The notes under the pieces: generated by a model
Told to the model about the DNA's origin: nothing
The model's database searches: none
The model's input: the letters and a program-made list of their open reading frames with translations, nothing else
Assembly: GCA_040797845.1 (NCBI GenBank)
Contig: JBFNFA010000003.1
Coordinates: forward strand, 62,001 to 126,000
From: Clostridium_AW sp040797845
GTDB taxonomy: Bacteria; Bacillota; Clostridia; Clostridiales; Clostridiaceae
Direction of reading: 5' to 3'
DNA length: 64,000 bases
Translations under genes and position numbers: made by a program
Shown here: piece after piece, positions 8,257 through 17,432 of the stretch
How the letters are laid out: the number at the start of each line of letters is the position of its first letter
Numbering within the stretch: position 1 is the stretch's first letter

Positions 8257-8294
8257 AAGGAGAATCCTCTGATTAAGGGGGTTCTCCTTTTTTA
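8257..8294 (+). terminator. Terminator after the FAD oxidoreductase
   Basis: AAGGAGAA (8257-8264) pairs with TTCTCCTT (8282-8289) and is followed by six T. It lies between converging genes. Confidence 0.8.
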
Positions 8295-8340
8295 ATGATT
8301 CGTCATCTAATGTATTTTATCAAAGTTCAGCTGTTGTTTA

Positions 8341-8595
8341 TTAATCTTCAGCCTCCACAGGATTTTCTTTTGCACGAAATACTTCATTAGCAAAATGTTC
8401 AAACGCCTCAAAGCTTTGAATGGCTATTCCACGGTCTACATCTGCAAGTAAAAGTAATGTGTCACCGGGTTTGATTCCAAATAAGTCTCGTGCTTCCTTT
8501 GGAATTACAATCTGGCCCTTTGCCCCAACCTTTACTGAGCTCATGTACTTACCTTCATATTTATTATCAGATGTTTTGTTATTACCATCTTCCAT
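8341..8595 (-). CDS. AbrB/SpoVT-type transition-state regulator
   Basis: A short DNA-binding protein (84 residues) with the swapped-hairpin AbrB/MazE fold: VKVGAKGQIVIPKEARDLFG then IKPGDTLLLLAD. An in-frame GTG at 8616 lies before its own ribosome binding site; ATG at 8593-8595 is preferred since AGGAGA (minus strand, 8605-8610) is 9 bases upstream. It converges on the oxidoreductase and diverges from the PhzF-like gene. Two near-identical TATCATACT motifs lie upstream (about 8646-8670) and could be its own sites. AbrB proteins control post-exponential genes; the targets here are unknown. Confidence 0.85.
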   Translation of the reverse strand: MEDGNNKTSDNKYEGKYMSSVKVGAKGQIVIPKEARDLFGIKPGDTLLLLADVDRGIAIQSFEAFEHFANEVFRAKENPVEAED

Positions 8596-8822
8596 GGGCT
8601 TATCTCTCCTTTTCACTGATTTTAAGTTATACTATAGAATAAATATCATACTTTTGATACTTATCATACTGTAAAGAAGTAGAAGGGTCAATAGTGAAAT
8701 GTCTACTTGTATGTGCATTCCAAGAAAACTATAATTAATTATATAATACCTGGATATTAATTACCACAAACTAAGAAAATGGATTCTAATCTATAGATTC
8801 ATAATATATTTAGGGGGAAATC

Positions 8823-9734
8823 ATGATGAGAAAATATAATTTATATCAAATTGATTCATTTACAAATGAAAAATTCACGGGAAACCCAGCAGGAGTAATA
8901 ACCAATGCAGATGGATTAACTGAGGATGAAATGCAGAAAATAGCTAGGGAACTTAATAATTCTGAGACAGCTTTTATCTTTTCTTCAAATAGCAATGAGT
9001 ATGATGCTCATATACGTTTTTTTACTCCAACAAATGAAGTTCCAATCTGTGGACATGCTACTATTGCAGCTCATTATGCCCGTGCTGTTGAAAATGGACT
9101 AGATACTTCAAGGGTTTATCATAAAACAGGTGCTGGAATTTTACCTGTGGATATAATAAAAGAAAATGAGGATTACAAGGTTGTTATGACTCAGGGTAAA
9201 GTTGAGTTTGGTGCAACTATTGATGGAGAAAATAAAAAAGAACTTTTGGCGGCTCTTAATATAAAAAATGATGACTTACTGGAGAACTATGAAATTCAGA
9301 TCGTTTCAACAGGTCACTCTAAAGTTATGGTTGGTATAAAAACCATTGAAGCTTTAAATGCATTAGAGCCAGACTATGATGCACTTTCTAGATTGAGTAA
9401 GATTATTAAATGTAATGGATATTATGTTTTCGTAGTTAATTCACAGGATAGTGACATTTTAATACAGGGTAGAATGTTTGCACCAGCAATAGGTATTAAT
9501 GAGGACCCTGTTACTGGTAATGCAAATGGTCCTTTGGGTGCATATCTTGTTCATCATAATCTTGTTAAGCATAATAATTCTTTGTTTAAATTTAAGACTA
9601 AGCAAGGTGAAGCTATAAAACGACCAGGTATTATTGAAGTTGAGGTGAAAATAGAAGATAAAGAACCTGTTGAAGTTAAGGTTTCTGGAAATGCTGTGAT
9701 AATATTTAAATGTGAATTATCATTAAATGATTAA
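8823..9734 (+). CDS. PhzF family isomerase/epimerase-like protein
   Basis: A 303-residue protein with the PhzF/diaminopimelate-epimerase fold signatures: IDSFTNEKFTGNPAGV at the N-terminus, NNSETAFIF with the conserved catalytic Glu (residue 48), ICGHATIAAHYA, and FAPAIGINEDPVTGNANGPLGAYL in the second half. Only PhzF of phenazine producers has a known reaction; no phenazine genes are present, so the function is unassigned. GGGGG at 8813 precedes two consecutive ATGs (8823, 8826). It is a single-gene unit ended by a strong hairpin. Confidence 0.9.
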   Translation: MMRKYNLYQIDSFTNEKFTGNPAGVITNADGLTEDEMQKIARELNNSETAFIFSSNSNEYDAHIRFFTPTNEVPICGHATIAAHYARAVENGLDTSRVYHKTGAGILPVDIIKENEDYKVVMTQGKVEFGATIDGENKKELLAALNIKNDDLLENYEIQIVSTGHSKVMVGIKTIEALNALEPDYDALSRLSKIIKCNGYYVFVVNSQDSDILIQGRMFAPAIGINEDPVTGNANGPLGAYLVHHNLVKHNNSLFKFKTKQGEAIKRPGIIEVEVKIEDKEPVEVKVSGNAVIIFKCELSLND

Positions 9735-9809
9735 AGAAAGATATTAAGTTATACTCCTTACGGTGAGCGAATGAATGAAGAAGAAAAGAAATATTAATAC
9801 AGAATGATT

Positions 9810-9840
9810 AATAGTGCAAGAGGTTCTTGCACTATTTAAT
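9810..9840 (+). terminator. Terminator after the PhzF-like gene
   Basis: AATAGTGCAAGA (9810-9821) pairs perfectly with TCTTGCACTATT (9825-9836) around a three-base loop, followed by TAATTTT. The bases before it (9738-9790) look like a decayed coding tail but have no identifiable origin. Confidence 0.85.
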
Positions 9841-9894
9841 TTTAAAAAAATATAATAGAAACTTGAAATTGAAATAATCAAATTGATATTTAAT

Positions 9895-9959
9895 ATAACA
9901 AAAATGTAATGTTAATGATATATAGTTCAATTGCTGATATAAATACAATGGTATAAAAT
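9895..9959 (+). promoter_or_regulatory. Bce-type operator and promoter, module 1
   Basis: ATAACA-AAAA-TGTAAT (9895-9910) is an imperfect inverted repeat with a four-A spacer. TTGCTG (9931) and TAAAAT (9954) with a 17-base spacer form a plausible promoter. The same box, with the same 36-base distance to the -35, occurs in module 3 (48901), and a related box in module 2 (43875). The architecture resembles the inverted repeats bound by BceR-type regulators. Confidence 0.65.
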
Positions 9960-10020
9960 AACTTATATGAAGTGAAATTAACAATATTAGCTAATATAAA
10001 GAAAAAATGGAGATTCATAA

Positions 10021-10788
10021 ATGAAAAATATATTAAGTGTAGAAAAGATTGAAAAGTATTATGGTAGCAAAGGTAATGTAACAAAGGCTATAGATAATAT
10101 CAGTTTTAAGGTAGATGAGGGGGAGTTTGTTGGGATAATGGGGCCTTCAGGAAGTGGCAAAACTACATTACTTAACTGTATATCAACTATTGATAATGTT
10201 ACTACAGGAAAAATAATAATAAATAATAGTGATATCACTAGGTTAAAATCAAAAGATTTAGATAAGTTTAGACAAAATGAGTTAGGTTTTATATTTCAAG
10301 ACTTTAACTTATTAGATACTCTCACAGCGTATGAGAATATTGCTTTAGCATTAACAATAAAAGGAGAGAAAAGTTCAGAAATAGATGACAAAATAAAATC
10401 AGTAGCAAAACATTTAGAAATAGGACAGGTGTTAGATAAATATCCTTATCAAATGTCAGGTGGACAAAAGCAAAGGGTTGCTTCGGCAAGAGCAATAGTA
10501 ACGAATCCATCCTTAATACTTGCGGATGAACCAACAGGAGCATTAGATTCTAAATCAGCTAGACTATTACTTGAAAGATTTGAAAGATTAAATAAAGAAT
10601 TAAAGGTTACTATACTAATGGTAACCCATGATGCCTTTACAGCAAGCTACGCTCATAGAATACTTTTTATTAAAGATGGAAAAAGCTTTAGCGAGTTAGT
10701 GAGAGGTAATGATACTAGAAAAGAATTCTTTAATAGAATTATAGAAGTTATAACCCTCCTTGGAGGTGATGACAACAATGTATTCTAA
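10021..10788 (+). CDS. BceA-like ABC ATPase, module 1
   Basis: A 255-residue ATPase of the peptide-antibiotic exporter type: Walker A GPSGSGKTT (about 41-49), Q-loop FIFQDFNLLD, signature MSGGQKQR, Walker B LILADEPTGALD and H-loop VTHD. The FQDFNLLDTLT segment and LLGGDD-type tail are typical of BceA/VraD. It overlaps the permease gene by 11 bases. With the BceB-like partner it would release cell-wall-active peptides (bacitracin or lantibiotic type) from their lipid targets; the actual drug cannot be told from sequence. Confidence 0.92.
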   Translation: MKNILSVEKIEKYYGSKGNVTKAIDNISFKVDEGEFVGIMGPSGSGKTTLLNCISTIDNVTTGKIIINNSDITRLKSKDLDKFRQNELGFIFQDFNLLDTLTAYENIALALTIKGEKSSEIDDKIKSVAKHLEIGQVLDKYPYQMSGGQKQRVASARAIVTNPSLILADEPTGALDSKSARLLLERFERLNKELKVTILMVTHDAFTASYAHRILFIKDGKSFSELVRGNDTRKEFFNRIIEVITLLGGDDNNVF

Positions 10789-12769
10789 GATAGCCTTGGG
10801 CAATATAAAAAAGAGTTATAAGGATTATACTATATACTTCTTAACACTAATATTAGCTGTTTGTATATTTTATAGCTTTAACTCAATAGATTCACAAAAG
10901 GCACTTAGTGATATGAAATCTTTAAATGCAGATTACATATCTAGATTAACCGAAATTATATCTGGTGTGTCAGTATTTGTATCAATAATATTAGGTAGTT
11001 TAATATTATACGCAAATAATTTTTTAATAAAGAAACGTAAAAAAGAATTAGGAATATATATGACTTTAGGTATGGGAAAAAGAAAAGTATCTAGAATCTT
11101 AGTAACAGAGACCCTTATAGTGGGGGCTATATCTTTAATTGCCGGTATTATATTAGGAATGGGAGCATCCCAGGTTGTATCTGTTTTTACGTTAAAATTG
11201 CTTGAGGTTGAAATAAATGAATATAGATTTGCTGTTTCAACAAGTGCTATAGGTAAGACTATATTATACTTTGGAATAATATTTCTACTTGTTATGGTAT
11301 TTAATGTATTTGTTATTTCTAAGTACAAAATAATTGATTTACTAACAGCAGGTAGAAAAAATGAAGATATAAAATTTAAAAACTCATTTATATATTTATT
11401 ATCATTTGTTCTATGTGTAGCATCACTTGGATTCGCATATAAATCTATACTAAAGATAGGTTTGGATTTAAGAGACCCTATGTTTAAGCCATTAATAGTC
11501 CTTTTAATAGTAGGTACAGTATTATTCTTCTTTAGTTTATCTGGAGCTATACTATATATAGTAAATAAAAATAAGAATGTATATTTAAAAGGATTAAATA
11601 TATTTGTAGTAAAACAAATAAATAGTAAAGTTAATACAAATTTTATATCAATGTCAGTAATATGTTTAATGCTATTTATTACAATACTTGTATTATCTAC
11701 AGGAATAAGTCTTAAGAAAGATTTTGAACTAGGGCTTGAGAAAGAAGCACCTTTTGATGCTAGTATAATAGTTTACAATAATAGTAAAAAAGATAATTTA
11801 GAAGATGTATTAAATAAGATTAATTTTAAAAGGAGTAAAAATGAAAAATATGCAAATTACAATGAATATTTTTCAGGAGTAAAAGTAGGTAGTTTATTAC
11901 CAATGACAGATGAAGATTATAAGGATGATGAGGTAACCTTTGTTAAAATATCTGATTATAATAAAATGTTGAGACTAAGGGGGAAAAAAGAAGTAAGTTT
12001 AAACAAGGATGAGGTTTTATTTATGTCCAACTATAATGTGTTGGCTAAGCAAGTTAGTGAAAAGCTAAAAAGCAGTAAGAAAGTTAATATTAAAGGAAAA
12101 GAGTATTTAGTGAAAAATAATAAAATAATAGAGGAAAATCTTGCAACTTATCTGCTACCGAATAACTTTTTAACCATAGTTATAAATGATGAATTTTTAT
12201 GTGATTATAATGAAATTAGTAGCTCCACACTTAATGTAATGTATTCAGATAAGAATAGAGAAGAAAATAATAAAAAATATAGGGAAATAAACGAGAATTT
12301 TTCAAGTGGTAAGTATAAAAGCTTAAATGTTCCAGTTATAATTTCTTATTCAAAAGATGATATTTATTCTATTAGTAAGGGAGCGACAACATCGGTATTA
12401 TTTGTTGGAATATATTTAGGACTAGTATTTTTAATAACCAGCATGGCTGTACTCGCTCTTCAACAGTTATCAGAAGCCAGTGACAGTATAGAAAGATATA
12501 AAGCTTTAAAGAGAATTGGTGCAAATAAAAAGATGATAGACAAAACAATTTTCATTCAAATATTGATACATTTTAGCCTTCCAGTGACCCTTGCATTAAT
12601 CCATTCAATTATTGGTGTTACGGTAGTTAATAAAGAAATAAGTAAGTTTAACCAAATAGATATTAGATTTTCAGCTTTAATAACAGCTTTATTATTTATT
12701 GTAGTTTATGCGGGATATTTCTATACCACATATACAGGATATAAAAATATAGTAAAAAATAATATTTAA
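10778..12769 (+). CDS. BceB-like permease (FtsX domains), module 1
   Basis: A 663-residue membrane protein with the BceB layout: about ten helices, two FtsX domains, and a large extracellular domain (about 320-550) between helices 7 and 8. The start ATG at 10778 is preferred over an upstream TTG at 10760, because GGAGG (10762-10766) lies between them. N-terminus MYSKIALGNIKKSYKDYT is characteristic. Helix pairs are followed by KRIGANKKMI, a conserved FtsX loop. Its last nine codons (KNIVKNNI, stop) are duplicated 3.9 kb downstream at 16650-16676. It forms a sensing complex with its BceS-like kinase. Confidence 0.92.
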   Translation: MYSKIALGNIKKSYKDYTIYFLTLILAVCIFYSFNSIDSQKALSDMKSLNADYISRLTEIISGVSVFVSIILGSLILYANNFLIKKRKKELGIYMTLGMGKRKVSRILVTETLIVGAISLIAGIILGMGASQVVSVFTLKLLEVEINEYRFAVSTSAIGKTILYFGIIFLLVMVFNVFVISKYKIIDLLTAGRKNEDIKFKNSFIYLLSFVLCVASLGFAYKSILKIGLDLRDPMFKPLIVLLIVGTVLFFFSLSGAILYIVNKNKNVYLKGLNIFVVKQINSKVNTNFISMSVICLMLFITILVLSTGISLKKDFELGLEKEAPFDASIIVYNNSKKDNLEDVLNKINFKRSKNEKYANYNEYFSGVKVGSLLPMTDEDYKDDEVTFVKISDYNKMLRLRGKKEVSLNKDEVLFMSNYNVLAKQVSEKLKSSKKVNIKGKEYLVKNNKIIEENLATYLLPNNFLTIVINDEFLCDYNEISSSTLNVMYSDKNREENNKKYREINENFSSGKYKSLNVPVIISYSKDDIYSISKGATTSVLFVGIYLGLVFLITSMAVLALQQLSEASDSIERYKALKRIGANKKMIDKTIFIQILIHFSLPVTLALIHSIIGVTVVNKEISKFNQIDIRFSALITALLFIVVYAGYFYTTYTGYKNIVKNNI

Positions 12770-12770
12770 T
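12743..12770 (+). repeat. Direct repeat (left copy): 3' end of the module 1 bceB-like gene
   Basis: The 28 bases covering the last codons, stop and first following base of the permease gene recur at 16649-16676 with one A-to-G change. The copies bracket the ATPase/M1-fusion/permease operon. Confidence 0.85.
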
Positions 12771-12832
12771 TCTGTACATTATATATCAAACATGGAGATA
12801 TTAAATAAGTCATATGAAAGGATGATAAAACT

Positions 12833-13696
12833 ATGAAGATTTCAGTTAAAAATTTAAATATGACATATAAAACTGGCAAAAAAGCATTAAAGGATGTTTC
12901 GTTACAAATAGAAAGTCCAAGCCTTGTTGGACTTTTAGGACCTAATGGGGCAGGAAAGTCAACACTTATGAAGCTCCTTGTAGCAGGACTGATACCAACT
13001 AGCGGAGAAATTCTTATAGATGGTGTGCCATTACTTAAGAATGAAAAAAAGCTAAAAGCAAATCTAGGATATCTACCACAATCTTTTGGGCTTTATGATG
13101 AACTTACTGTGTGGGAGTTTTTAGACTATATGGCAGCATTAAAAGGAATTAAAAATAGTAAGAAGGTTATTAAAGAGGTCATTGAGAAGACAAATCTAAC
13201 AGAAAAGCGTAAAGCACGTATTTCCACTTTATCTGGTGGTCAAAGGCAGCGTGTAGGGATTGCTCAAGCTCTTATGGGTAATCCGGAATTACTCATTTTT
13301 GATGAGCCAACTGTTGGACTTGACCCTGAGGAGCGTATTAATTTCCGTAACTTATTTTCCAAGACAGCACAGGATAAGATTGTCTTATTATCTACCCATA
13401 TAATTGAAGATGTACAATCAGTATGTGATAAACTGATTGTTATTAATCATGGGCAAATTTTGTTTACAGGTACACCAGAGGAATTGATTGTATTGGCACA
13501 CAATCATGTTGGAGTCTTTGAAGAAAAAACAGAACAAAGGGTAAACCAAGAATATAAGATAACATCAAGGGTTAACACAGCCCGTGGTATTGCCTGCCGT
13601 ATTGTAGCGAAAACACTTCCAGCCTTTGCAGAAGCTGTGGAGCCTACTCTTGAGGATGCCTATATGTATCTTATTATGGAGAAAGAGGTGAAATAG
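12833..13696 (+). CDS. ABC transporter ATPase of the M1-fusion operon
   Basis: A 287-residue ATPase with Walker A GPNGAGKST (about 36-44), Q-loop YLPQSFGLYDELT, signature LSGGQRQR, Walker B LLIFDEPTVGLD and H-loop LSTHIIED, then a C-terminal extension of about 75 residues. The sequence type is that of ABC-2 transporters (CcmA-like). It is the first gene of a three-gene operon; the next gene starts 3 bases after its stop. The codon usage is slightly less AT-rich than in the flanking Bce genes (for example CGT and GCC), in line with a separate origin. Confidence 0.9.
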   Translation: MKISVKNLNMTYKTGKKALKDVSLQIESPSLVGLLGPNGAGKSTLMKLLVAGLIPTSGEILIDGVPLLKNEKKLKANLGYLPQSFGLYDELTVWEFLDYMAALKGIKNSKKVIKEVIEKTNLTEKRKARISTLSGGQRQRVGIAQALMGNPELLIFDEPTVGLDPEERINFRNLFSKTAQDKIVLLSTHIIEDVQSVCDKLIVINHGQILFTGTPEELIVLAHNHVGVFEEKTEQRVNQEYKITSRVNTARGIACRIVAKTLPAFAEAVEPTLEDAYMYLIMEKEVK

Positions 13697-13698
13697 TC

Positions 13699-15927
13699 AT
13701 GAAGTTCTTTTCCTATTTAAGGGTGGAATTGAATCGTATTTTTCATTCAAAAATTGCTTGTTTAATTATGATATTGACTATGCTTTGTCCAATGGCTGGA
13801 TATAAGTTGTACGATGGCATGATTAATAAAACGTTATCTGGACACTTTATTGGAAATCCATCTATTGCTGGAGCGGTAGGGGGAGGGATTTTATTCGCAA
13901 TACTAACTTTACTAGAGTTCAATAGGGTACATAAATATGAAACTGAAGTATTAACAAATAGTATTGTATCTCCCTTAGTACTAAATGTGGTGAGATTACT
14001 TGCCATAGTAATAGCAGCCACTGTTACTGTTTCTATTACTTCAGTCCTTTATTATCCATATACAGTTATAAAAATGGGTAATGTTTTTGATGGATATACC
14101 TACTTAAATAGCTTCTTTCTTTTGATGCTTCCATCTGTACTGCTATCAATTTTAGCGGTTTCTGCATTTTATCAGATTTTCTACCGTGTAGATCTTAGTA
14201 TGGTTGCATTTATTCTATTGATGCTGCCAAATTTAGTTGAAAATCTGCCCATTGGAAATATTCTACATTGGATAAAACCTTCAGTTCCAACACTCTCAGA
14301 TTATTTCAGTAACACACAAGTATTTCGCTTAATGAAGCACAATAGACTATTTTGGTTTTCAATATTCGGTGGTTTGTGGCTAATTGGGTTATTGTGTGTA
14401 CGCTCCTATGGCAAAAGAATGTTTGGTTCTATGTTGCATAATTCAAGGAAAGTTTATATTCCTTTAATGGCTATAGCAATGATCGGTAGTGGATGCTACG
14501 CTTTTATAAATCAACCTGATGTTTTTCTAATATCTAAAGAAGAACTTATTAAAGCGTTTAGTAGTGATTCGGCAGATAGTTATGATAATGTGAATAAAGA
14601 CCTTCAGTTGTTAAACGGTGATTTGAAAATTTCATTTGATGGAAGCAAAGGGAATCTTTCTGCAAAGGCAGTATATTCACTTGAAAATTTGAGCAACAGT
14701 AAACAGGAATGCAGATTTACAATAAATCCAGGATATACTATTCATAAAATAATTGTAAATGATAAAAAGGTTACATTTAAAAGATTAGATGCTATGAGAA
14801 CTAATATTATATTTAACGTACCCGAAGAAAAAAATATTAAGCTCACTATAGAATATGAAGGAAGACCTAAAGTCCTATATTTTTTGAGTGATTTTATGTT
14901 ATATACTAATATCAGCGACAAATATATAGATTTGAACAGTGATTTTATTCCCAATATCAAAGTAGCAAACAGCAAGGAAAATTCTGAACTTACATGTGAG
15001 CTTACCATGCCCGCTGGGCTTATGCCAGTAGTAGATCCATCACAAGAAGATGAGAATGGTGAAATAGTAGCAAATCTGACTGGCGATAGCACGAAGTTGC
15101 TTTCAGAGGATGGGGATAAGAAAACATGGCTTGTTCATTTTAAAGGTACTCGTTTATCTTTAATGGCTGGTGATTATGTTATGAAGCAGTTGGGAAATGA
15201 AGAAATGCCAATAGAGTTTTACTATAGTAGTAAACATGAGGATACTATGAAGAATGCCAGTGCTGAAAAAGTGATGAAGGATACCATTAATTATTGTATT
15301 AATCATTATGGCAAGTTAAATGATGTTTCTAAAGATTCCCCCTTAAAAATAGTAGAAAAAACAGCCTTCTTTCCAGGAGGACTAGCATATCCTAATTATA
15401 GCACCATGGGAGAATTCTGTTTTAATGATGAAAATCTAAGTAATACATTAGAAGGAGCATCAAGTGGTGAAGTATTAGCTCATGAACTTGTTCATCAGTG
15501 GTGGGGAGTGCACACTATAGGTTCAGGTGGGAATAATAGAAATTGGTCCGCTGAAGGATTTGCTGTCTATACAACTTACCGAGTTGCTAAGAAAACTCAT
15601 GGAGAAGAATATGCTCAAAAAAATTATGTGGACATGTGGAAGGCTCGCGTGAAAGAAAATAATAATAATTTTTATACCAGACATCCAGAATATTTAAACA
15701 TACTACCCCAAAAATATATTCGAAATATTGATGGCAATAATAGAACTGTGCGACTATACTCAAAATCACCTCTTCAAATTTTGAAAGCTGAAAAACTAGT
15801 TGGCGGTGAAGATGAAATGGATAAAATTTTAGCTGAACTATATGAGAATAAATCAAAAACAAAAATCACATGGCAGGACTTTCTAGATGCTTGTGGACTA
15901 AAAGAGGAGGAATTAAAACTTGAATAG
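13699..15927 (+). CDS. ABC-2 permease fused to an M1 (gluzincin) aminopeptidase-like domain
   Basis: A 742-residue two-part protein. Residues 15-270 contain about six membrane helices of an ABC-2-type permease. Residues 290-740 are an extracytoplasmic M1-like peptidase with HELVH at 595-599 and the third zinc ligand in NWSAEGF (Glu619), preceded by GGLAYPNYSTMGE in place of the usual GAMEN exopeptidase loop. Such fusions occur in Firmicutes beside CcmA-like ATPases, but their substrate is not established. It overlaps the next gene by 8 bases. Peptide processing coupled to transport next to a peptide-antibiotic module is a reasonable inference, not shown. Confidence 0.88.
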   Translation: MKFFSYLRVELNRIFHSKIACLIMILTMLCPMAGYKLYDGMINKTLSGHFIGNPSIAGAVGGGILFAILTLLEFNRVHKYETEVLTNSIVSPLVLNVVRLLAIVIAATVTVSITSVLYYPYTVIKMGNVFDGYTYLNSFFLLMLPSVLLSILAVSAFYQIFYRVDLSMVAFILLMLPNLVENLPIGNILHWIKPSVPTLSDYFSNTQVFRLMKHNRLFWFSIFGGLWLIGLLCVRSYGKRMFGSMLHNSRKVYIPLMAIAMIGSGCYAFINQPDVFLISKEELIKAFSSDSADSYDNVNKDLQLLNGDLKISFDGSKGNLSAKAVYSLENLSNSKQECRFTINPGYTIHKIIVNDKKVTFKRLDAMRTNIIFNVPEEKNIKLTIEYEGRPKVLYFLSDFMLYTNISDKYIDLNSDFIPNIKVANSKENSELTCELTMPAGLMPVVDPSQEDENGEIVANLTGDSTKLLSEDGDKKTWLVHFKGTRLSLMAGDYVMKQLGNEEMPIEFYYSSKHEDTMKNASAEKVMKDTINYCINHYGKLNDVSKDSPLKIVEKTAFFPGGLAYPNYSTMGEFCFNDENLSNTLEGASSGEVLAHELVHQWWGVHTIGSGGNNRNWSAEGFAVYTTYRVAKKTHGEEYAQKNYVDMWKARVKENNNNFYTRHPEYLNILPQKYIRNIDGNNRTVRLYSKSPLQILKAEKLVGGEDEMDKILAELYENKSKTKITWQDFLDACGLKEEELKLE

Positions 15928-16636
15928 AATATTTAAATATGAACTTAAAAGGCTGATTATAAATAAATTTTTTTTAGGATTGCTTATTATTGCTGCTCTG
16001 TATAGCCGTGAAATTATGTGTAGAGATATAATTCTTGGGGTTTCAAATACTGCCCCATTCTCTGGCTGGAGCTATGGAACATACCTTGCTAAAGTGTTAC
16101 CAATATTGCTTGTTACCTTACTATTTTTTATATCTTTTCTTTATCAAAAACATGAAAAGAGTGTACAGGCGTTAACTAAAGCAACTCCTATTGACCCATT
16201 TAAGTTTCAGATGCTCCGCTTTGGTACTATTATTATAGGTTTTGTTTTAATTTCTGCAGTGCCTATTGCCTATAGCTTCTACTTCTATGCTGTGAATTTT
16301 CACTTTACTAATTTTGGAAGTCTTGTGTTACCAGCAGTTATAACACTGCTGCCAGCTATGTTGTTTGTGTTTGGTTTAGGAGTTTTTGGAGGGCAGTATC
16401 ATCAAGGAGTAGTTTTTGTACTTATGGTAGCTTTGATATTAGTAAGTTTCATTCCATTACCATATGCAGTTGATTTATTTGGAGGAAACTTCTTTACAAA
16501 ATATCCACAATCTCTTGATATAGTTGAACCAGCTTTCTCTATGCCCGCAAGTGTAGTAATCGGAAAAGTTATATATGGATTAACTGGGCTTGGAATGATG
16601 CTGCTATCTGGTATTCAAAAGAAACGTAAAATATGA
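15920..16636 (+). CDS. ABC-2 type permease subunit
   Basis: A 238-residue hydrophobic protein with about six membrane helices and a short basic N-terminus (FKYELKRLIINKFF), typical of an ABC-2 permease. It starts with TTG at 15920 after GAGGAGG and overlaps the fusion gene. It completes an ATPase plus two-permease transporter. The protein ends KKRKI; immediately after it come the duplicated bceB tail and a hairpin. Confidence 0.82.
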   Translation: MNRIFKYELKRLIINKFFLGLLIIAALYSREIMCRDIILGVSNTAPFSGWSYGTYLAKVLPILLVTLLFFISFLYQKHEKSVQALTKATPIDPFKFQMLRFGTIIIGFVLISAVPIAYSFYFYAVNFHFTNFGSLVLPAVITLLPAMLFVFGLGVFGGQYHQGVVFVLMVALILVSFIPLPYAVDLFGGNFFTKYPQSLDIVEPAFSMPASVVIGKVIYGLTGLGMMLLSGIQKKRKI

Positions 16637-16648
16637 GGATATTAATTA

Positions 16649-16676
16649 AAAAATATAGTAAAAAGTAATATTTAAT
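16649..16676 (+). repeat. Direct repeat (right copy): orphan 3' end of bceB
   Basis: 27 of 28 bases match 12743-12770. In the matching frame it reads KNIVKSNI and a stop, as at the end of the module 1 permease, but nothing precedes it in frame. It marks the right edge of the inserted operon. Confidence 0.85.
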
Positions 16677-16691
16677 CTTATAATAATGATT

Positions 16692-16735
16692 AAGGCTATT
16701 AGATTTTGTTTCCCAAAGTTTAATAGCCTTATATT
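16692..16735 (+). terminator. Hairpin before the module 1 two-component genes
   Basis: AAGGCTATTA (16692-16701) pairs perfectly with TAATAGCCTT (16721-16730). The T run is poor, so it may only attenuate read-through into the response regulator gene 30 bases downstream. Confidence 0.6.
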
Positions 16736-16760
16736 CTATATTAGGGAGGTAGAGTAAGTA

Positions 16761-17432
16761 ATGAAAAAAATCCTTATTATTGAGGATGATGAAGTTATAA
16801 GAGAAGAATTACAGAATTTTTTAAAAAAGTATGGATACGAAGTGAATGCACCTGTAAAGTTTAACAATATAATACAATATGTTAAAAATGAGAATGCAAA
16901 CCTTATATTACTAGACATAAACCTTCCAGAGTTTGATGGCTATTATATATGTAGAGAAATACGTAAAACATCAGATGTTCCAATTATAATAGTTACAAGT
17001 AGAGATAGTGAAGTAGATGAATTAATTAGTATGAATTTAGGGGCAGATGATTTTATAACAAAGCCTTATAATACAGAAATATTATTAGCAAGGATAACAA
17101 ATGTATTAAGAAGAACATATGGAAACTTAAAAACTAATAATATATTAAATTACAAGGATTTTAATTTAAATCTTTCAAATGCAACGGTTATTTATAAAAA
17201 TAAATCTCTGGACTTGACTAAAAATGAGGTTAAGATACTTTCTTATTTAATAAATAATAGGGGAAATATAGTAAAAAGAAATTCACTTATGGAATACTTG
17301 TGGAAAGCAGATTATTTTGTGGATGACAGCACCTTAACTGTTAATATTAATAGATTAAGAAAAAAGCTTGAAGCCATAGGCATAGAAAATCCAATAGAAA
17401 CAAGAAGAGGGTTAGGGTATATAATGCCATGA
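16761..17432 (+). CDS. BceR-like response regulator, module 1
   Basis: A 223-residue OmpR/PhoB regulator: receiver domain (1-115) with acidic pair EDD 8-10, phosphoacceptor Asp52 in LLDINLPEFDG, Thr and Lys in VTSRD and ITKPYN; winged helix (about 130-223) ending in TRRGLGYIMP. It overlaps the kinase gene by 4 bases (ATGA). It presumably binds the box upstream of the module 1 transporter. The gene order transporter then RS is normal for Bce modules except for the operon now lying between. Confidence 0.92.
   Translation: MKKILIIEDDEVIREELQNFLKKYGYEVNAPVKFNNIIQYVKNENANLILLDINLPEFDGYYICREIRKTSDVPIIIVTSRDSEVDELISMNLGADDFITKPYNTEILLARITNVLRRTYGNLKTNNILNYKDFNLNLSNATVIYKNKSLDLTKNEVKILSYLINNRGNIVKRNSLMEYLWKADYFVDDSTLTVNINRLRKKLEAIGIENPIETRRGLGYIMP

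Noticed and set aside
9735..9790. Short frame with YTPYGERMNEEEK after the PhzF-like gene
   Set aside because: No start or ribosome site and too short to assign; may be a decayed gene end.
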